Assembly: GCF_003244875.1 (NCBI RefSeq)
Contig: NZ_LXXZ01000087.1
Location: 97,577-161,576, forward strand
DNA length: 64,000 nt
Direction: 5' to 3'
From: Stenotrophomonas sepilia
Lineage (GTDB): Bacteria; Pseudomonadota; Gammaproteobacteria; Xanthomonadales; Xanthomonadaceae
The translations under genes and the position numbers were made by a program. Shown here one piece after another: positions 50,517 to 60,440 of the stretch (the stretch's first letter is position 1; each line of letters begins with the position of its first letter). The notes beneath the pieces were generated by a model. The model was not told the DNA's origin and made no database searches. It saw only the letters and a list, made by a program, of their open reading frames with translations.

Positions 50517-53500
50517 ATGCCTAAATTTTTCATCGAACATCCAGTCTTCGCCTGGGTGGTTGCGATCCTGATCTCGCTCAGCGGCGTGATCGCGATCCTC
50601 AACCTGGGCGTGGAGTCCTATCCCAACATCGCCCCGCCGCAGGTCACCGTCTCGGCGACCTACCCGGGCGCCAGCGCCGATACCACGGAAAAGTCCGTCA
50701 CCCAGGTGATCGAGCAGCAGCTGACCGGCATCGATCACCTGCTGTACTTCAGCTCCTCGTCCGCCTCCAACGGCCGTGCGCAGATCACCCTGACCTTCGA
50801 GACCGGTACCGATCCGGACATCGCCCAGGTGCAGGTGCAGAACAAGGTCTCGCTGGCCACGCCACGCCTGCCTTCGGAAGTGACCCAGCAGGGCGTGGTG
50901 GTGGCCAAGGCCAACGCCGGCTTCCTGATGGTGGTGGCGCTGCAGTCCGATACCCCGACCATTAACCGTGACGCCCTGAACGACATCGTCGGCTCGCGCG
51001 TGCTCGACCAGGTCTCGCGCATCCCCGGCGTCGGCAGCACCCAGCAGTTCGGTTCCGAGTACGCCATGAACATCTGGCTGAACCCGGAGAAGATGCAGGG
51101 CTATGGCCTGTCGGCCAGCCAGGTACTGGCCGCGGTACGTGCGCAGAACGTGCAGTTCGCCGCCGGCGCGCTGGGCTCGGACCCGTCGCCGGAAGGCCAG
51201 CACTTCACCGCCACGGTCTCGGCCGAAGGCCGCTTCAGCTCGCCGCAGGAATTCGAGAACATCATCCTGCGCGCCAACGCTGATGGCTCGCGCGTGCTAT
51301 TGAAGGACATCGCCCGCGTCGCCTTCGGTGCCAACAACTACGGTTTCGACACCCAGTACAACGGCAAGCCGACCGGTGCCTTCGCCATCCAGCTGCTGCC
51401 GGGCGCCAACGCCCTGAACGTGGCCGAAGCGGTGCGCGCCAAGATGGACGAGCTGCAGCCCAGCTTCCCGGCCGGGGTCACCTGGTTCTCGCCGTACGAC
51501 AGCACCACCTTCGTCAAGATCTCGATCCAGGAAGTGGTCAAGACCCTGTTTGAAGCGGTCTTGCTGGTGTTCCTGGTGATGCTGATCTTCCTGCAGAACT
51601 TCCGTGCCACCCTGATCCCGACCCTGGTGATCCCGGTCGCCCTGCTCGGTACCTTCCTGGGCATGTGGATGATCGGCTTCACGATCAACCAGCTGACGCT
51701 GTTCGCGATGGTGCTGGCGATCGGCATCGTGGTCGACGACGCGATCGTGGTGATCGAGAACGTCGAACGCATCATGACCGAGGAGGGCCTGGCGCCGAAG
51801 CCGGCCACGCAGAAGGCGATGACCCAGATCACCGGTGCGGTGGTGGCGATCACCGTCGTGCTGGCCGCGGTGTTCATCCCCTCCGCCCTGCAGGGCGGTG
51901 CCGCCGGTGAGATCTACAAGCAGTTCGCGCTGACCATCGCCATCTCGATGGCATTCTCGGCGTTCCTGGCCCTGGGCTTCACCCCGGCGCTGTGCGCGAC
52001 GTTCCTCAAGCCGACGCACAACGACAACCCGAACATCGTCTACCGCACCTTCAACAAGTACTACGACAAGATCAGCCACACCTACGTGGGGCACATCACC
52101 TCGGCGGTGCGCCATGCGCCGCGCTGGATGATCCTGTTCGTGGTGCTGACCGCGCTGTGCGGCTTCCTGTTCACCCGCATGCCGGGCAGCTTCCTGCCGG
52201 AAGAAGACCAGGGCTATGCGCTGGCGATCGTGCAGCTGCCGCCGGGCTCGACCAAGGGCCAGACCAACGAAGTGTTCGCGCAGATGCGTGGCATCCTGGA
52301 AAAGCAGGATGGCTATGAAGGCATGCTGCAGGTGGCCGGCTTCAGCTTCGTCGGTTCCGGCGAGAACGTGGGCATGGGCTTCATCCGCCTGAAGCCGTGG
52401 GAGGAACGCAAGTTCACCGCGCCCGAGTTCATCCAGAACATGAACGGCGCGTTCTACGGCATCAAGGAAGCGCAGATCTTCGTGGTCAACCTGCCCACCG
52501 TGCAGGGCCTCGGCCAGTTCGGTGGCTTTGACATGTGGCTGCAGGACCGTAGCGGTGCCGGCTACGAACAGTTGACCCAGGCCCGCAACATCCTGCTCGG
52601 CCAGGCCGCGCAGAAGCCGGACCACCTGGTCGGCGTGCGCCCCAACGGCCTGGAAAACGCGCCGCAGCTGCAGCTGCACGTGGACCGCGTGCAGGCGCAG
52701 TCGATGGGCATGTCGGTGTCGGACGTGTACAGCACCATCCAGCTGATGCTGGCCCCGGTGTACGTCAACGACTTCTTCTACGAAGGCCGCATCAAGCGCG
52801 TGACCATGCAGGCCGATGGTCCGTACCGCACTGGCCAGGAATCGCTGAAGAGCTTCTACAGCCCGTCCAGCCTGACCCAGAACGCCGATGGCACCAACGC
52901 GATGATCCCGTTGAACACGGTGGTCAAGTCCGAATGGGTGTCGGCGCCGCCGTCGCTGAGCCGCTACAACGGCTACTCGGCGATCAACATCGTCGGTTCG
53001 CAGGCACCGGGCACCAGCTCGGGTGAGGCGATGCAGACCATGGAAGGCATCGTCAACGACGACCTGCCGGCCGGCTTCGGCTACGACTGGTCGGGCATGT
53101 CCTACCAGGAAATCCTGGCCGGCAACGCTGCGACCCTGCTGCTGGTGCTGTCCATCGTGGTGGTGTTCCTGTGCCTTGCCGCGCTGTATGAAAGCTGGTC
53201 GATCCCGGTGGCGGTGCTGCTGGTGGTGCCGCTGGGCGTGCTGGGTGCCCTCGGCCTGTCGATGCTGCGCGGCCTGCCCAACGATCTGTTCTTCAAGATC
53301 GGCCTGATCACCGTGATCGGCCTGGCGGCGAAGAACGCGATCCTGATCGTGGAGTTCGCGGTGGAGCAGCGCGCAGCAGGCAAGAACCTGCGTGATGCCA
53401 CCATCGAAGCGGCGCGCCTGCGGTTCCGCCCGATCCTGATGACGTCGTTCGCGTTCATCATGGGCGTGATCCCGATGGCGATCTCCACCGGTGCCGGCGC

Positions 53501-53690
53501 CAACTCCCGCCACGCCATCGGTACCGGCGTGATCGGCGGCATGCTGTTCGCCACCCTGCTCGGCCTGCTGATGATCCCGGTGTTCTTCGTGGTCGTGCGC
53601 CGCATGCTGGGCGACAAGCTGGACGAACCGTCCAAGGAGTTCATGGAACGCCAGCGCGATGCGGATGCCGCACATCGTCCGGATCGTTGA
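50517..53690 (+). CDS. RND multidrug efflux pump, inner-membrane subunit
   Basis: A 1057-residue HAE1-family antiporter starting MPKFFIEHPVFAWVVAILIS. Twelve membrane segments in the usual 1+5+1+5 order; proton-relay Asp pair in LAIGIVVDDAIVVIENVERI, motif-C-like sequences in the second half (GLITVIGLAAKNAILIVEF), and two large periplasmic loops. It begins 15 bp after the adaptor gene, with SD in between. No outer-membrane channel gene follows within the window, so the pump must share one encoded elsewhere. Drug specificity cannot be inferred. Confidence 0.95.
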   Translation: MPKFFIEHPVFAWVVAILISLSGVIAILNLGVESYPNIAPPQVTVSATYPGASADTTEKSVTQVIEQQLTGIDHLLYFSSSSASNGRAQITLTFETGTDPDIAQVQVQNKVSLATPRLPSEVTQQGVVVAKANAGFLMVVALQSDTPTINRDALNDIVGSRVLDQVSRIPGVGSTQQFGSEYAMNIWLNPEKMQGYGLSASQVLAAVRAQNVQFAAGALGSDPSPEGQHFTATVSAEGRFSSPQEFENIILRANADGSRVLLKDIARVAFGANNYGFDTQYNGKPTGAFAIQLLPGANALNVAEAVRAKMDELQPSFPAGVTWFSPYDSTTFVKISIQEVVKTLFEAVLLVFLVMLIFLQNFRATLIPTLVIPVALLGTFLGMWMIGFTINQLTLFAMVLAIGIVVDDAIVVIENVERIMTEEGLAPKPATQKAMTQITGAVVAITVVLAAVFIPSALQGGAAGEIYKQFALTIAISMAFSAFLALGFTPALCATFLKPTHNDNPNIVYRTFNKYYDKISHTYVGHITSAVRHAPRWMILFVVLTALCGFLFTRMPGSFLPEEDQGYALAIVQLPPGSTKGQTNEVFAQMRGILEKQDGYEGMLQVAGFSFVGSGENVGMGFIRLKPWEERKFTAPEFIQNMNGAFYGIKEAQIFVVNLPTVQGLGQFGGFDMWLQDRSGAGYEQLTQARNILLGQAAQKPDHLVGVRPNGLENAPQLQLHVDRVQAQSMGMSVSDVYSTIQLMLAPVYVNDFFYEGRIKRVTMQADGPYRTGQESLKSFYSPSSLTQNADGTNAMIPLNTVVKSEWVSAPPSLSRYNGYSAINIVGSQAPGTSSGEAMQTMEGIVNDDLPAGFGYDWSGMSYQEILAGNAATLLLVLSIVVVFLCLAALYESWSIPVAVLLVVPLGVLGALGLSMLRGLPNDLFFKIGLITVIGLAAKNAILIVEFAVEQRAAGKNLRDATIEAARLRFRPILMTSFAFIMGVIPMAISTGAGANSRHAIGTGVIGGMLFATLLGLLMIPVFFVVVRRMLGDKLDEPSKEFMERQRDADAAHRPDR

Positions 53691-53711
53691 TCCGGTGCTG
53701 CGCTGAAAACG

Positions 53712-53743
53712 AAAAGGCCCCGGAGCGATCCGGGGCCTTTTTA
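53712..53743 (+). terminator. Intrinsic terminator of the TetR-RND operon
   Basis: AAAAGGCCCCGG, a 6-nt loop, CCGGGGCCTTTTTATT: a perfect 12-bp stem with a U-run on the plus strand, 22 bp past the pump stop. Textbook intrinsic terminator. Confidence 0.88.
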
Positions 53744-53761
53744 TTGCCACAATTGAATTCA

Positions 53762-53827
53762 TGCCAATCCAGGTTGGCATCTGCCGGAACAACGGCATTG
53801 CCGGTAGCCGCCAACCTGGGTTGGCGC
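53762..53827. repeat. Two GTAG/SMAG-type palindromes
   Basis: GCCAATCCAGGTTGGC at 53763 and GCCAACCTGGGTTGGC at 53810, the second preceded by GTAG at 53804. They lie between the RND terminator and the end of the minus-strand small membrane protein gene. Confidence 0.7.
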
Positions 53828-53842
53828 TGTTCGGGCAACGCC

Positions 53843-54130
53843 TCAGCGCAGCAGCGCAACCACCGCGCACACCGCCACCAGAATCAGCGAGGCCCACTGC
53901 ATGGGTACGAAGAAGAAATGGTGGGGCGCGGCCTCCCCCTTCTGCCGCGGCGCACGGTTGAGCCACAGGCCCAGCACCACGTTCACCGCCGCGCCGAGGC
54001 CTGCGCCCAACAGAACCTGTGACAGCGGGATACTGCCCCTGGGGCCGTCATGCGGAAAGAAGTACGCCAGCAGCAGGATCGCTGCAATCGGCGTCACCAG
54101 CGTCATGATTCCCCAACCGCGATAGATCAC
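53843..54130 (-). CDS. Small membrane protein, 95 aa
   Basis: GTG at 54130 (MIYRGWGIMTLVTPIAAILL) has GAGGA 7 nt upstream. Three hydrophobic segments: about residues 7-25 (IMTLVTPIAAILLLAYFF), 39-56 (LSQVLLGAGLGAAVNVVLGL) and 73-93 (PMQWASLILVAVCAVVALL). The loop NRAPRQKGEAAPHH is positively charged, pointing to a cytoplasmic side. It is of a kind seen in Xanthomonadaceae but has no name I know. In-frame start at 54217 would add a non-membrane extension without a ribosome-binding site. Confidence 0.7.
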   Translation of the reverse strand: MIYRGWGIMTLVTPIAAILLLAYFFPHDGPRGSIPLSQVLLGAGLGAAVNVVLGLWLNRAPRQKGEAAPHHFFFVPMQWASLILVAVCAVVALLR

Positions 54131-54214
54131 GTCGTCATCCTCGAAGAAACGGACTGCATTAGAGCAGCATGCATCTCCGCAGGCCAACGGCAAAGACGTC
54201 ATCTGGATGACCAT

Positions 54215-54266
54215 CATCCACGCGTGGCGTGGGCCTACCGCCGCGCCGCCATTGCGGCGGCGCGGC
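54215..54266. repeat. SMAG-type palindrome plus a GC-rich hairpin
   Basis: CATCCACGCGTGGCGTGGGCCTACC (54215-54239) is a GTAG-type element on the minus strand. It is followed by a perfect 11-bp stem (GCCGCGCCGCC, 5-nt loop) at 54240-54266, 8 bp after the acyl-CoA dehydrogenase stop on the minus strand, which may end or protect that transcript. Confidence 0.6.
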
Positions 54267-54274
54267 CATGCGAC

Positions 54275-55423
54275 TCAGCGCAGCCCGGTTTCGTTGCGGG
54301 CGATCACCAGGCGCTGGATCTCCGAAGTACCTTCGTAGATCTCGGTGATCTTGGCATCACGGAAGTAGCGCTCCAGCGGCATTTCCTTGGAATACCCCAT
54401 GCCGCCGTGGATCTGCACGGCCTGGTGGGTAATCCACATCGCCGCCTCAGAGGCGGTCAGCTTGGCGATGGCAGCCTCATTGCTGAAGCGCTTGCCCCGG
54501 CCCTTCACCCACGCCGCGCGCAGGGTCAGCAGCAGCGCGGCGTCCAGCTTGCACTTCATGTCGGCAATCTTGGCCTGGGTCATCTGGAAGGTACCGATGG
54601 CCGCGCCGAATGCCTTGCGCTCCTTGACGTATTGAATCGTCGCTTCATAGGCGGCTCGGGCGATGCCGACGGCCTGCGAAGCGATGCCGATGCGACCGGC
54701 ATCGAGCACGCTCATGGCGATCTTGAAGCCCTCACCTTCCTGGCCCAGCACGTCTTCGGCCTGCGCCACGTAATCGTTGAACTCGATCTCGCAGGTGGCC
54801 GAGGCGCGGATGCCCAGCTTGGGCTCGGTCTTGCCACGACCGAAACCGGCCTTGTCGGTATCGATGATGAAGGCGGTGATGCCGCGCGCGCCCTTGTCCG
54901 GCTCGCTCATCGCGAACAGCACGATGTACTTGGCCACCGGACCGGAGGTGATCCAGCTCTTCTTGCCATTGATGACGAAGGTGCCGTCGGCCTGCTTCAC
55001 CGCGCGGCAGCGCATGGCGGTGGCATCGGAACCGGACTGCGGCTCGGTCAGCGCGAACGCGCCGATGGCCGTGCCTTCGGCGATGGCACGTACGTAGGTC
55101 TGCTTCTGCTGCTCGGTACCGTGGGTCAGGATGCCGTTGCAGAACAGCGAATTGTTGACCGACATGATGGTCGAATGGGCTGCGTCGGCGGCGGCGACCT
55201 CCACCATCGCCAGCACGTACGCAACCGGGTCCATGCCCGCACCGCCGTATTCGGTCGGCACTTCAATGCCCATCAGGCCGTTCTCGCCCAGCAGGCGGAT
55301 GTTGTCCAGCGGGAACTCGCCGGTGCGGTCATGGTGCTCCGCACTGGGGGCGATCTTTTCCTGCGCGATGCGCCGCGCAACGTCCTGCAGCATCAACTGC
55401 TCTTCGGTAAAGCTGAAATCCAC
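54275..55423 (-). CDS. Acyl-CoA dehydrogenase
   Basis: A 382-residue flavoenzyme of fatty acid or amino acid breakdown. GTG at 55423 (MDFSFTEEQLMLQDVARRIA) has GGAGGG about 5 nt upstream; an ATG at 55459 is in frame but lacks this. FAD-binding signatures are ALTEPQSGSDATAMRC (ACAD signature 1) and QVGIARAAYEAT/QIHGGMGYSKEMPLERYFRD; the catalytic Glu is in IYEGTSEIQRLVIARN. This type acts on short- or medium-chain substrates; the exact substrate is not readable. It is divergent from the ArsR-methyltransferase regulator at 55571. Confidence 0.9.
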   Translation of the reverse strand: MDFSFTEEQLMLQDVARRIAQEKIAPSAEHHDRTGEFPLDNIRLLGENGLMGIEVPTEYGGAGMDPVAYVLAMVEVAAADAAHSTIMSVNNSLFCNGILTHGTEQQKQTYVRAIAEGTAIGAFALTEPQSGSDATAMRCRAVKQADGTFVINGKKSWITSGPVAKYIVLFAMSEPDKGARGITAFIIDTDKAGFGRGKTEPKLGIRASATCEIEFNDYVAQAEDVLGQEGEGFKIAMSVLDAGRIGIASQAVGIARAAYEATIQYVKERKAFGAAIGTFQMTQAKIADMKCKLDAALLLTLRAAWVKGRGKRFSNEAAIAKLTASEAAMWITHQAVQIHGGMGYSKEMPLERYFRDAKITEIYEGTSEIQRLVIARNETGLR

Positions 55424-55555
55424 AACACCCTCCCGGGTACATGAAGTTATGGGCCGCATACGGCGCGCCCAGGTGCTGCGATTGTACCGGGGCCCGGCAG
55501 TTTCCGTACGCTGGCGACTTGACCGCGCCAGGCCCCTTCAGCGAATATATCTCTA

Positions 55556-55565
55556 TATCGCGATA
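55556..55565. promoter_or_regulatory. Perfect palindrome in the divergent acdh-regulator promoter region
   Basis: TATCGCGATA is a perfect 10-bp palindrome, 5 nt before the regulator ATG at 55571 and inside its presumptive leader. Just upstream the sequence is rich in TATATC repeats. This is a likely operator, perhaps bound by the adjacent regulator. Position is seen; binding is inference. Confidence 0.45.
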
Positions 55566-55570
55566 GGTAG

Positions 55571-56506
55571 ATGTTTATGGATCTGGAAGACTGGTCGACC
55601 CGCCTGAAGGTGTTCGCCGATGCCACTCGCGTGCGCCTGCTGGCGCTGCTGGAGCAGGAGGAACTGACCGTGGCCGAACTGTCGGCGATCACCCGGCTGG
55701 CGCAGCCGCGCGTGTCCACCCACCTGGCACGCCTGAAGGAAGCCGGGCTGGTCCGCGACCGCCGTGCCGGCGTGTCGGCCTATTACCGCTTCGACGAGGC
55801 CCAGCTGGACCCGGCGCAGCGTGCATTGTGGCATGCCTTGAGCAACGGAAGCGATGATCCGCTGCTGCGCCAGGACGCTGAACGCGTGGCCGCCGTGCTG
55901 GCCCACCGCGCCGCCGACCAGAACTGGGCCGACAGCGTGGCCGGCGACATGGAACGCCACTACTCGCCGGGCCGTACCTGGGAGGCGCTGGCACGCACCG
56001 CGCTGCCGCTGCTTGAGACCGGCGACGTGCTGGATATCGCCTCTGGTGATGGCGTGCTGGCCGAACTGGTTGCCCCGCATTCCAAGCGCTACATCTGCAT
56101 CGATACCAGCGCGCGCGTGGTCGCCGCCGCCAGCGAGCGCCTGCGGCGGCTGCCCAATGTGGAAGTGCGCGAGGGCGACATGCATGCCCTGCCGTTCGAG
56201 GATGCCAGCTTCGACCTGGTCGTGCTGATGCATGCGCTCACCTACGCCAGCAAACCGGCGCAGGCGGTGACCGAAGCTGCACGCGTACTGCGCCCGGGCG
56301 GCCGCCTGCTGCTGTGCAGCCTGGCCCGCCACGAGCACAAGGCAGCGGTGGAGGCCTATGGCCACGTCAACCTCGGCTTCAGCGACAAGGAGCTGCGCAG
56401 GTTCGTCGACAAGGCCGGCCTGCAGGTGTCCAGCCTGGAGACGGTCACCCGCGAGAAGCGGCCGCCGCACTTCGAAGTGATTTCGCTGATCGCCAACAAG
56501 CCCTGA
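55571..56506 (+). CDS. ArsR-family regulator with fused SAM-dependent methyltransferase domain (SahR-like)
   Basis: A 311-residue two-domain protein. Start ATG at 55571 (a second ATG at 55577). Residues about 1-90 are an ArsR winged helix: [20 protein letters not shown] and [20 protein letters not shown] with no ArsR metal-site Cys. From about residue 125 a class I methyltransferase fold follows: [14 protein letters not shown] (SAM-binding G-x-G), [25 protein letters not shown] and [14 protein letters not shown] regulator of this architecture, SahR, controls SAM-cycle genes in several proteobacteria, by sensing S-adenosylhomocysteine; this one stands 13 bp before metH, supporting that role. 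The ligand is inference. Confidence 0.85.
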   Translation: MFMDLEDWSTRLKVFADATRVRLLALLEQEELTVAELSAITRLAQPRVSTHLARLKEAGLVRDRRAGVSAYYRFDEAQLDPAQRALWHALSNGSDDPLLRQDAERVAAVLAHRAADQNWADSVAGDMERHYSPGRTWEALARTALPLLETGDVLDIASGDGVLAELVAPHSKRYICIDTSARVVAAASERLRRLPNVEVREGDMHALPFEDASFDLVVLMHALTYASKPAQAVTEAARVLRPGGRLLLCSLARHEHKAAVEAYGHVNLGFSDKELRRFVDKAGLQVSSLETVTREKRPPHFEVISLIANKP

Positions 56507-56519
56507 GTCCGAGACCGCC

Positions 56520-57611
56520 ATGCCCGCCCTGCCCTGGTTGCATCCCGATCGTGCCAACGCCCTGCTCGACGACCTGCGCGAGCGGATCCTGATCATCGAT
56601 GGTGCGATGGGCACGATGATCCAGCGCCACGGCCTGCAGGAAGACGATTACCGTGGCGAGCGCTTCGCCGGTGGCTATGACCATCTGCATGGCTCCGGCT
56701 GCGATCACGCCACAGCGGGAGGCCATGACCTGAAGGGCAACAACGATCTGCTGCTGCTGACCCGGCCGCAGATCGTCGCCGACATCCACACCGCCTACCT
56801 CGAGGCCGGTGCGGACCTGATCGAAACCAACACCTTCAATGCAACCTCGGTCAGCCAGGCCGACTACCACCTCGAGCACCTGGTGTACGAGTTGAACAAG
56901 GCCGGCGCTGCGGTCGCGCGCACGTGCTGTGATGCAGTGGCCGCAACCACACCGGGCAAGCCGCGCTTCGTGATCGGGGTGATCGGCCCGACCAGCCGCA
57001 CCGCGTCGATCAGCCCCGACGTCAACGATCCCGGCTTCCGCAATACCAGCTTCGACGAGCTGCGCGACACCTACCGCGAAGCCATCGAGGGCCTGATCGA
57101 CGGCGGCGCCGATACCCTGATGGTCGAGACCATCTTCGACACGCTCAACGCCAAGGCCGCGCTGTATGCGCTGGAGGAAGCGTTCGATGCGCGCGGCGCG
57201 CGGCTGCCGGTGATGATCTCCGGCACCATCACCGACGCTTCCGGTCGCACCCTGTCCGGGCAGACCGCCGAGGCCTTCCACGCATCGCTCGCCCACGCCC
57301 GTCCGTTGTCGATCGGCTTGAACTGCGCGCTGGGTGCCGATGCGATGCGCCCGCATGTGGAAACCCTCTCGCAGGTCGCCGACTGCTATGTCAGCGCCCA
57401 CCCCAACGCCGGCCTGCCCAACGCGTTCGGCGACTACGACGAAACTCCTGAAGAGATGGCCACCACGCTGCGCGGCTTCGCCGAGGATGGCCTGTTGAAC
57501 CTGGTCGGCGGCTGCTGTGGCTCCACCCCCGAGCATATTCGTGCGATTGCCAATGCCGTAGCCGGACTGCCGCCGCGCGCACTGCCCGGCACCCGGGAGC
57601 AGGCCGCATGA
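56520..57611 (+). CDS. metH: Cobalamin-dependent methionine synthase, N-terminal piece (homocysteine S-methyltransferase domain)
   Basis: A 363-residue protein covering only the Hcy-binding barrel of MetH. Starts [20 protein letters not shown] at 56520, 13 bp after the regulator. [20 protein letters not shown] and [24 protein letters not shown] stretches match MetH; the zinc-binding cysteines are in [12 protein letters not shown] and [12 protein letters not shown]. It ends [11 protein letters not shown] where the intact E. coli protein continues into the folate domain. The remaining domains are in the gene at 57669, so methionine synthase is split in two here, as in other Xanthomonadaceae. 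Confidence 0.95.
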   Translation: MPALPWLHPDRANALLDDLRERILIIDGAMGTMIQRHGLQEDDYRGERFAGGYDHLHGSGCDHATAGGHDLKGNNDLLLLTRPQIVADIHTAYLEAGADLIETNTFNATSVSQADYHLEHLVYELNKAGAAVARTCCDAVAATTPGKPRFVIGVIGPTSRTASISPDVNDPGFRNTSFDELRDTYREAIEGLIDGGADTLMVETIFDTLNAKAALYALEEAFDARGARLPVMISGTITDASGRTLSGQTAEAFHASLAHARPLSIGLNCALGADAMRPHVETLSQVADCYVSAHPNAGLPNAFGDYDETPEEMATTLRGFAEDGLLNLVGGCCGSTPEHIRAIANAVAGLPPRALPGTREQAA

Positions 57612-57655
57612 ACGTTGCCGCCACCGTCCCGCACTTCCCGCCCTACTGCTGTTGA
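57608..57655 (+). other. 15-codon mini-ORF between the two metH pieces
   Basis: ATG at 57608 overlaps the TGA of the first metH piece (ATGA). The reading [15 protein letters not shown] ends at TGA 57655, 13 bp before the next ATG. It may re-initiate ribosomes and couple translation across the gap, or be a chance ORF; a Cys-Cys end is notable. Confidence 0.35.
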
Positions 57656-57668
57656 GCCGACGCCTGCC

Positions 57669-60353
57669 ATGACGCCTGTCCGCCCTACCCGCCTGTCCGG
57701 CCTGGAACCTCTGGTCATCACCCCGGACCTGCTGTTCATCAATGTCGGCGAACGCACCAACGTCACCGGCAGCGCGCAGTTCCGCAAGCTGATCAAGGAA
57801 GGCCGCTACGAGGAGGCGGTGGACGTGGCCCGCCAGCAGGTGGCCAGCGGCGCCCAGATCCTCGACGTCAACATGGACGAGGGCCTGATCGATTCGGAAG
57901 CGGCGATGACGCGCTACCTCAACCTGATCATGTCCGAGCCGGACATCGCGCGCATCCCGGTGATGGTCGACTCCTCCAAGTGGAGCGTGATCGAGGCCGG
58001 CCTGAAATGCCTGCAGGGCAAGAGCGTGGTCAACTCGATCTCGCTGAAGGAAGGCGAAGCGCTGTTCCGCGAGCACGCGCGCAAGGTGCTGCGCTATGGC
58101 GCCGCGGCAGTAGTGATGGCGTTCGACGAGGCCGGGCAGGCAGACACCTGTGCGCGCAAGGTCGAGATCTGCACACGCGCCTACCGCATCCTGGTCGACG
58201 AGATCGGCTTCCCGCCGCAGGACATCATCTTCGACCCGAACATCTTCGCCGTCGCTACGGGCATCGAAGAGCACGACAACTACGCGGTGGACTTCATCGA
58301 AGCCACCCGGATCATCAAGCAGACCCTGCCGCACTGCCATGTCTCCGGCGGCGTCTCCAACGTCTCGTTTTCGTTCCGCGGCAACGAAACCGTGCGCCAG
58401 GCCATCCATTCGGTGTTCCTGTACCACGCGATCGCCGCCGGCATGGACATGGGCATCGTCAACGCCGGCGCGATGCCGATCTACGACGAACTGGAGCCGG
58501 ACCTGCGCGAGCGTGTCGAGGACGTGATCCTCAACCGCCGAAGCGATGCCACCGAGCGCCTGCTGGAGATCGCCGAGCGCTACAAGGGCAGGAAGGGCGC
58601 GGCGAAGACCGAAGACCTGGCCTGGCGCGAAAAGCCGGTGGCACAGCGATTGGCGCATGCCCTGGTACACGGCCTGGATGCCTTCGTCGAGGAAGACACC
58701 GAACTGGCCCGGCAGGCCTCCAGCCGCCCGCTGGACGTGATCGAAGGACCGCTTATGGACGGCATGAACATCGTCGGCGACCTGTTCGGCGCCGGCAAGA
58801 TGTTCCTGCCACAGGTGGTGAAATCCGCGCGCGTGATGAAGAAGGCCGTGGCCTACCTGCTGCCTTACATCGAAGCGGAAAAAGCGCGCAGCGGTGACAC
58901 CGCCAAGAGCAACGGCAAGATCATCATGGCCACGGTGAAGGGCGATGTGCATGACATCGGCAAGAACATCGTCGGCGTCGTACTGGCCTGCAACAACTTC
59001 GACGTGGTCGACCTCGGCGTGATGGTGCCGGCGCAGATGATCCTCGATGCCGCCCGCGAGCACAACGCCGACCTGATCGGCCTGTCCGGGCTGATCACCC
59101 CGTCCCTGGAGGAGATGAGCCACGTCGCCCGCGAGATGGAGCGCCAGGGCTTCGACCTGCCGCTGCTGATCGGGGGCGCGACCACTTCGCGTGCGCATAC
59201 CGCGCTGAAGATCGACCCGCACTACAAGGCGCCGACGGTGTGGGTGAAGGATGCATCGCGCGCAGTTGGCGTGGCGCAGTCGCTGATCTCGCGTGATCTG
59301 CGCGAGGCCTTCGTTGCCGCCAACGAAGCCGACTATGCCGAAATCCGCGCGCGCCACCGCAACCGGGGCGACGCCAAGCGCCTGGTCACACTGGAACATG
59401 CGCGCGCGCAGAAATTCCAGGGCGGCTGGGACAGTTACACGCCACCGGCACCGAATCAGCCCGGCCTGCACGTGTTCGACGACTATCCGCTGGCCGAACT
59501 GGTCGACTACATCGATTGGACGCCGTTCTTCCAGGCCTGGGAGCTGGCCGGCAAGTTCCCGGCGATCCTCACCGATGAGATCGTCGGTACCCAGGCCAGC
59601 GAGCTGTACAAGGATGCCCGTGCGATGCTCGAGCGCATCGTCGGCGAGAAGTGGCTGACGGCCAAGGCCGTGTTCGGCCTGTGGCCGGCCAACAGCATCG
59701 GCGACGATGTCCGCGTGCAGCACGCACAGGGCGAAACTACCCTGCACTTCCTGCGCCAGCAGGTGGACAAGCCAGCCGAACGTCCGGATTTCTGCCTGGC
59801 TGATTTCATTGCCCCGGCCGACAGCGGAAAGCAGGACTGGATCGGCGCGTTCGCGGTCACCGCCGGCATCGGCATCGACGCCCACGTCGCGCGCTTCGAG
59901 GCCGAGCACGACGATTACAACGCGATCCTGCTGAAAGCACTGGCCGACCGCTTCGCCGAGGCGCTGGCCGAGCGCCTGCACCAGCGCGTGCGTACCGAAT
60001 TCTGGGGCTACGACCGCGCCGAGACGCTGGACAACGAGGCCCTGATCGACGAGCAGTACCGCGGCATCCGTCCGGCCCCGGGCTACCCGGCCTGCCCCGA
60101 GCACAGCGAGAAGCGCCGCCTGTTCGACCTGCTGCAGGCTGAGAAGAACGCGGGCATGGAATTGACCGAGAGCTTCGCGATGCTGCCCACGGCCGCTGTC
60201 TCGGGCTACTACTTCAGCCATCCGCAGAGCCAGTACTTCGTGGTCGGGCGGCTCAGCCGCGAACAGGTCACCGACTATGCCCGGCGCAAGGGCGTGGACC
60301 GCGCCCAGGCCGAACGCTGGCTGGCCTCCAACCTCGACTACGACCCCGAATGA
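57669..60353 (+). CDS. metH: Cobalamin-dependent methionine synthase, C-terminal piece (folate, cobalamin and activation domains)
   Basis: An 894-residue protein. ATG at 57669 ([20 protein letters not shown]), with no strong ribosome-binding site, consistent with coupling to upstream translation. The pterin-binding domain ([19 protein letters not shown]) follows; the cobalamin domain has the base-off motif [15 protein letters not shown] and [20 protein letters not shown]; the activation (SAM-binding) domain begins near [12 protein letters not shown] and ends with [20 protein letters not shown]. Together with the 363-aa piece it makes an active MetH of about 1257 residues (E. coli 1227), transferring methyl from methyltetrahydrofolate to homocysteine. 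Confidence 0.97.
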   Translation: MTPVRPTRLSGLEPLVITPDLLFINVGERTNVTGSAQFRKLIKEGRYEEAVDVARQQVASGAQILDVNMDEGLIDSEAAMTRYLNLIMSEPDIARIPVMVDSSKWSVIEAGLKCLQGKSVVNSISLKEGEALFREHARKVLRYGAAAVVMAFDEAGQADTCARKVEICTRAYRILVDEIGFPPQDIIFDPNIFAVATGIEEHDNYAVDFIEATRIIKQTLPHCHVSGGVSNVSFSFRGNETVRQAIHSVFLYHAIAAGMDMGIVNAGAMPIYDELEPDLRERVEDVILNRRSDATERLLEIAERYKGRKGAAKTEDLAWREKPVAQRLAHALVHGLDAFVEEDTELARQASSRPLDVIEGPLMDGMNIVGDLFGAGKMFLPQVVKSARVMKKAVAYLLPYIEAEKARSGDTAKSNGKIIMATVKGDVHDIGKNIVGVVLACNNFDVVDLGVMVPAQMILDAAREHNADLIGLSGLITPSLEEMSHVAREMERQGFDLPLLIGGATTSRAHTALKIDPHYKAPTVWVKDASRAVGVAQSLISRDLREAFVAANEADYAEIRARHRNRGDAKRLVTLEHARAQKFQGGWDSYTPPAPNQPGLHVFDDYPLAELVDYIDWTPFFQAWELAGKFPAILTDEIVGTQASELYKDARAMLERIVGEKWLTAKAVFGLWPANSIGDDVRVQHAQGETTLHFLRQQVDKPAERPDFCLADFIAPADSGKQDWIGAFAVTAGIGIDAHVARFEAEHDDYNAILLKALADRFAEALAERLHQRVRTEFWGYDRAETLDNEALIDEQYRGIRPAPGYPACPEHSEKRRLFDLLQAEKNAGMELTESFAMLPTAAVSGYYFSHPQSQYFVVGRLSREQVTDYARRKGVDRAQAERWLASNLDYDPE

Positions 60354-60356
60354 CAC

Positions 60357-60424
60357 AAAAAGGGGACGGAGGGGATTAAGTCGTTTGTGCATTAGCGACT
60401 TGATCCCCTCCGTCCCCTTTTTTT
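60357..60424 (+). repeat. Long hairpin after metH (27-bp stem, terminator-like)
   Basis: Left arm 60357-60383 (AAAAAGGGGACGGAGGGGATT...), 12-nt loop, right arm 60396-60422 complementary except one G-T pair, then TT. The plus strand ends in a run of 7 T. It lies 3 bp after the metH stop and 17 bp before the MFS gene, so it could act as a terminator. The arm is far longer than a usual terminator; the element looks like a dispersed Xanthomonadaceae repeat. Confidence 0.7.
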
Positions 60425-60440
60425 GCTTCATCATTCGGCG

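Noticed and set aside
60357..60424. Insertion sequence end
   Set aside because: Only one hairpin is present, no transposase and no target duplication are visible.
56445..60434. 1329-codon minus-strand open frame opposite metH
   Set aside because: Antisense shadow of metH; low-complexity composition and no start signal.
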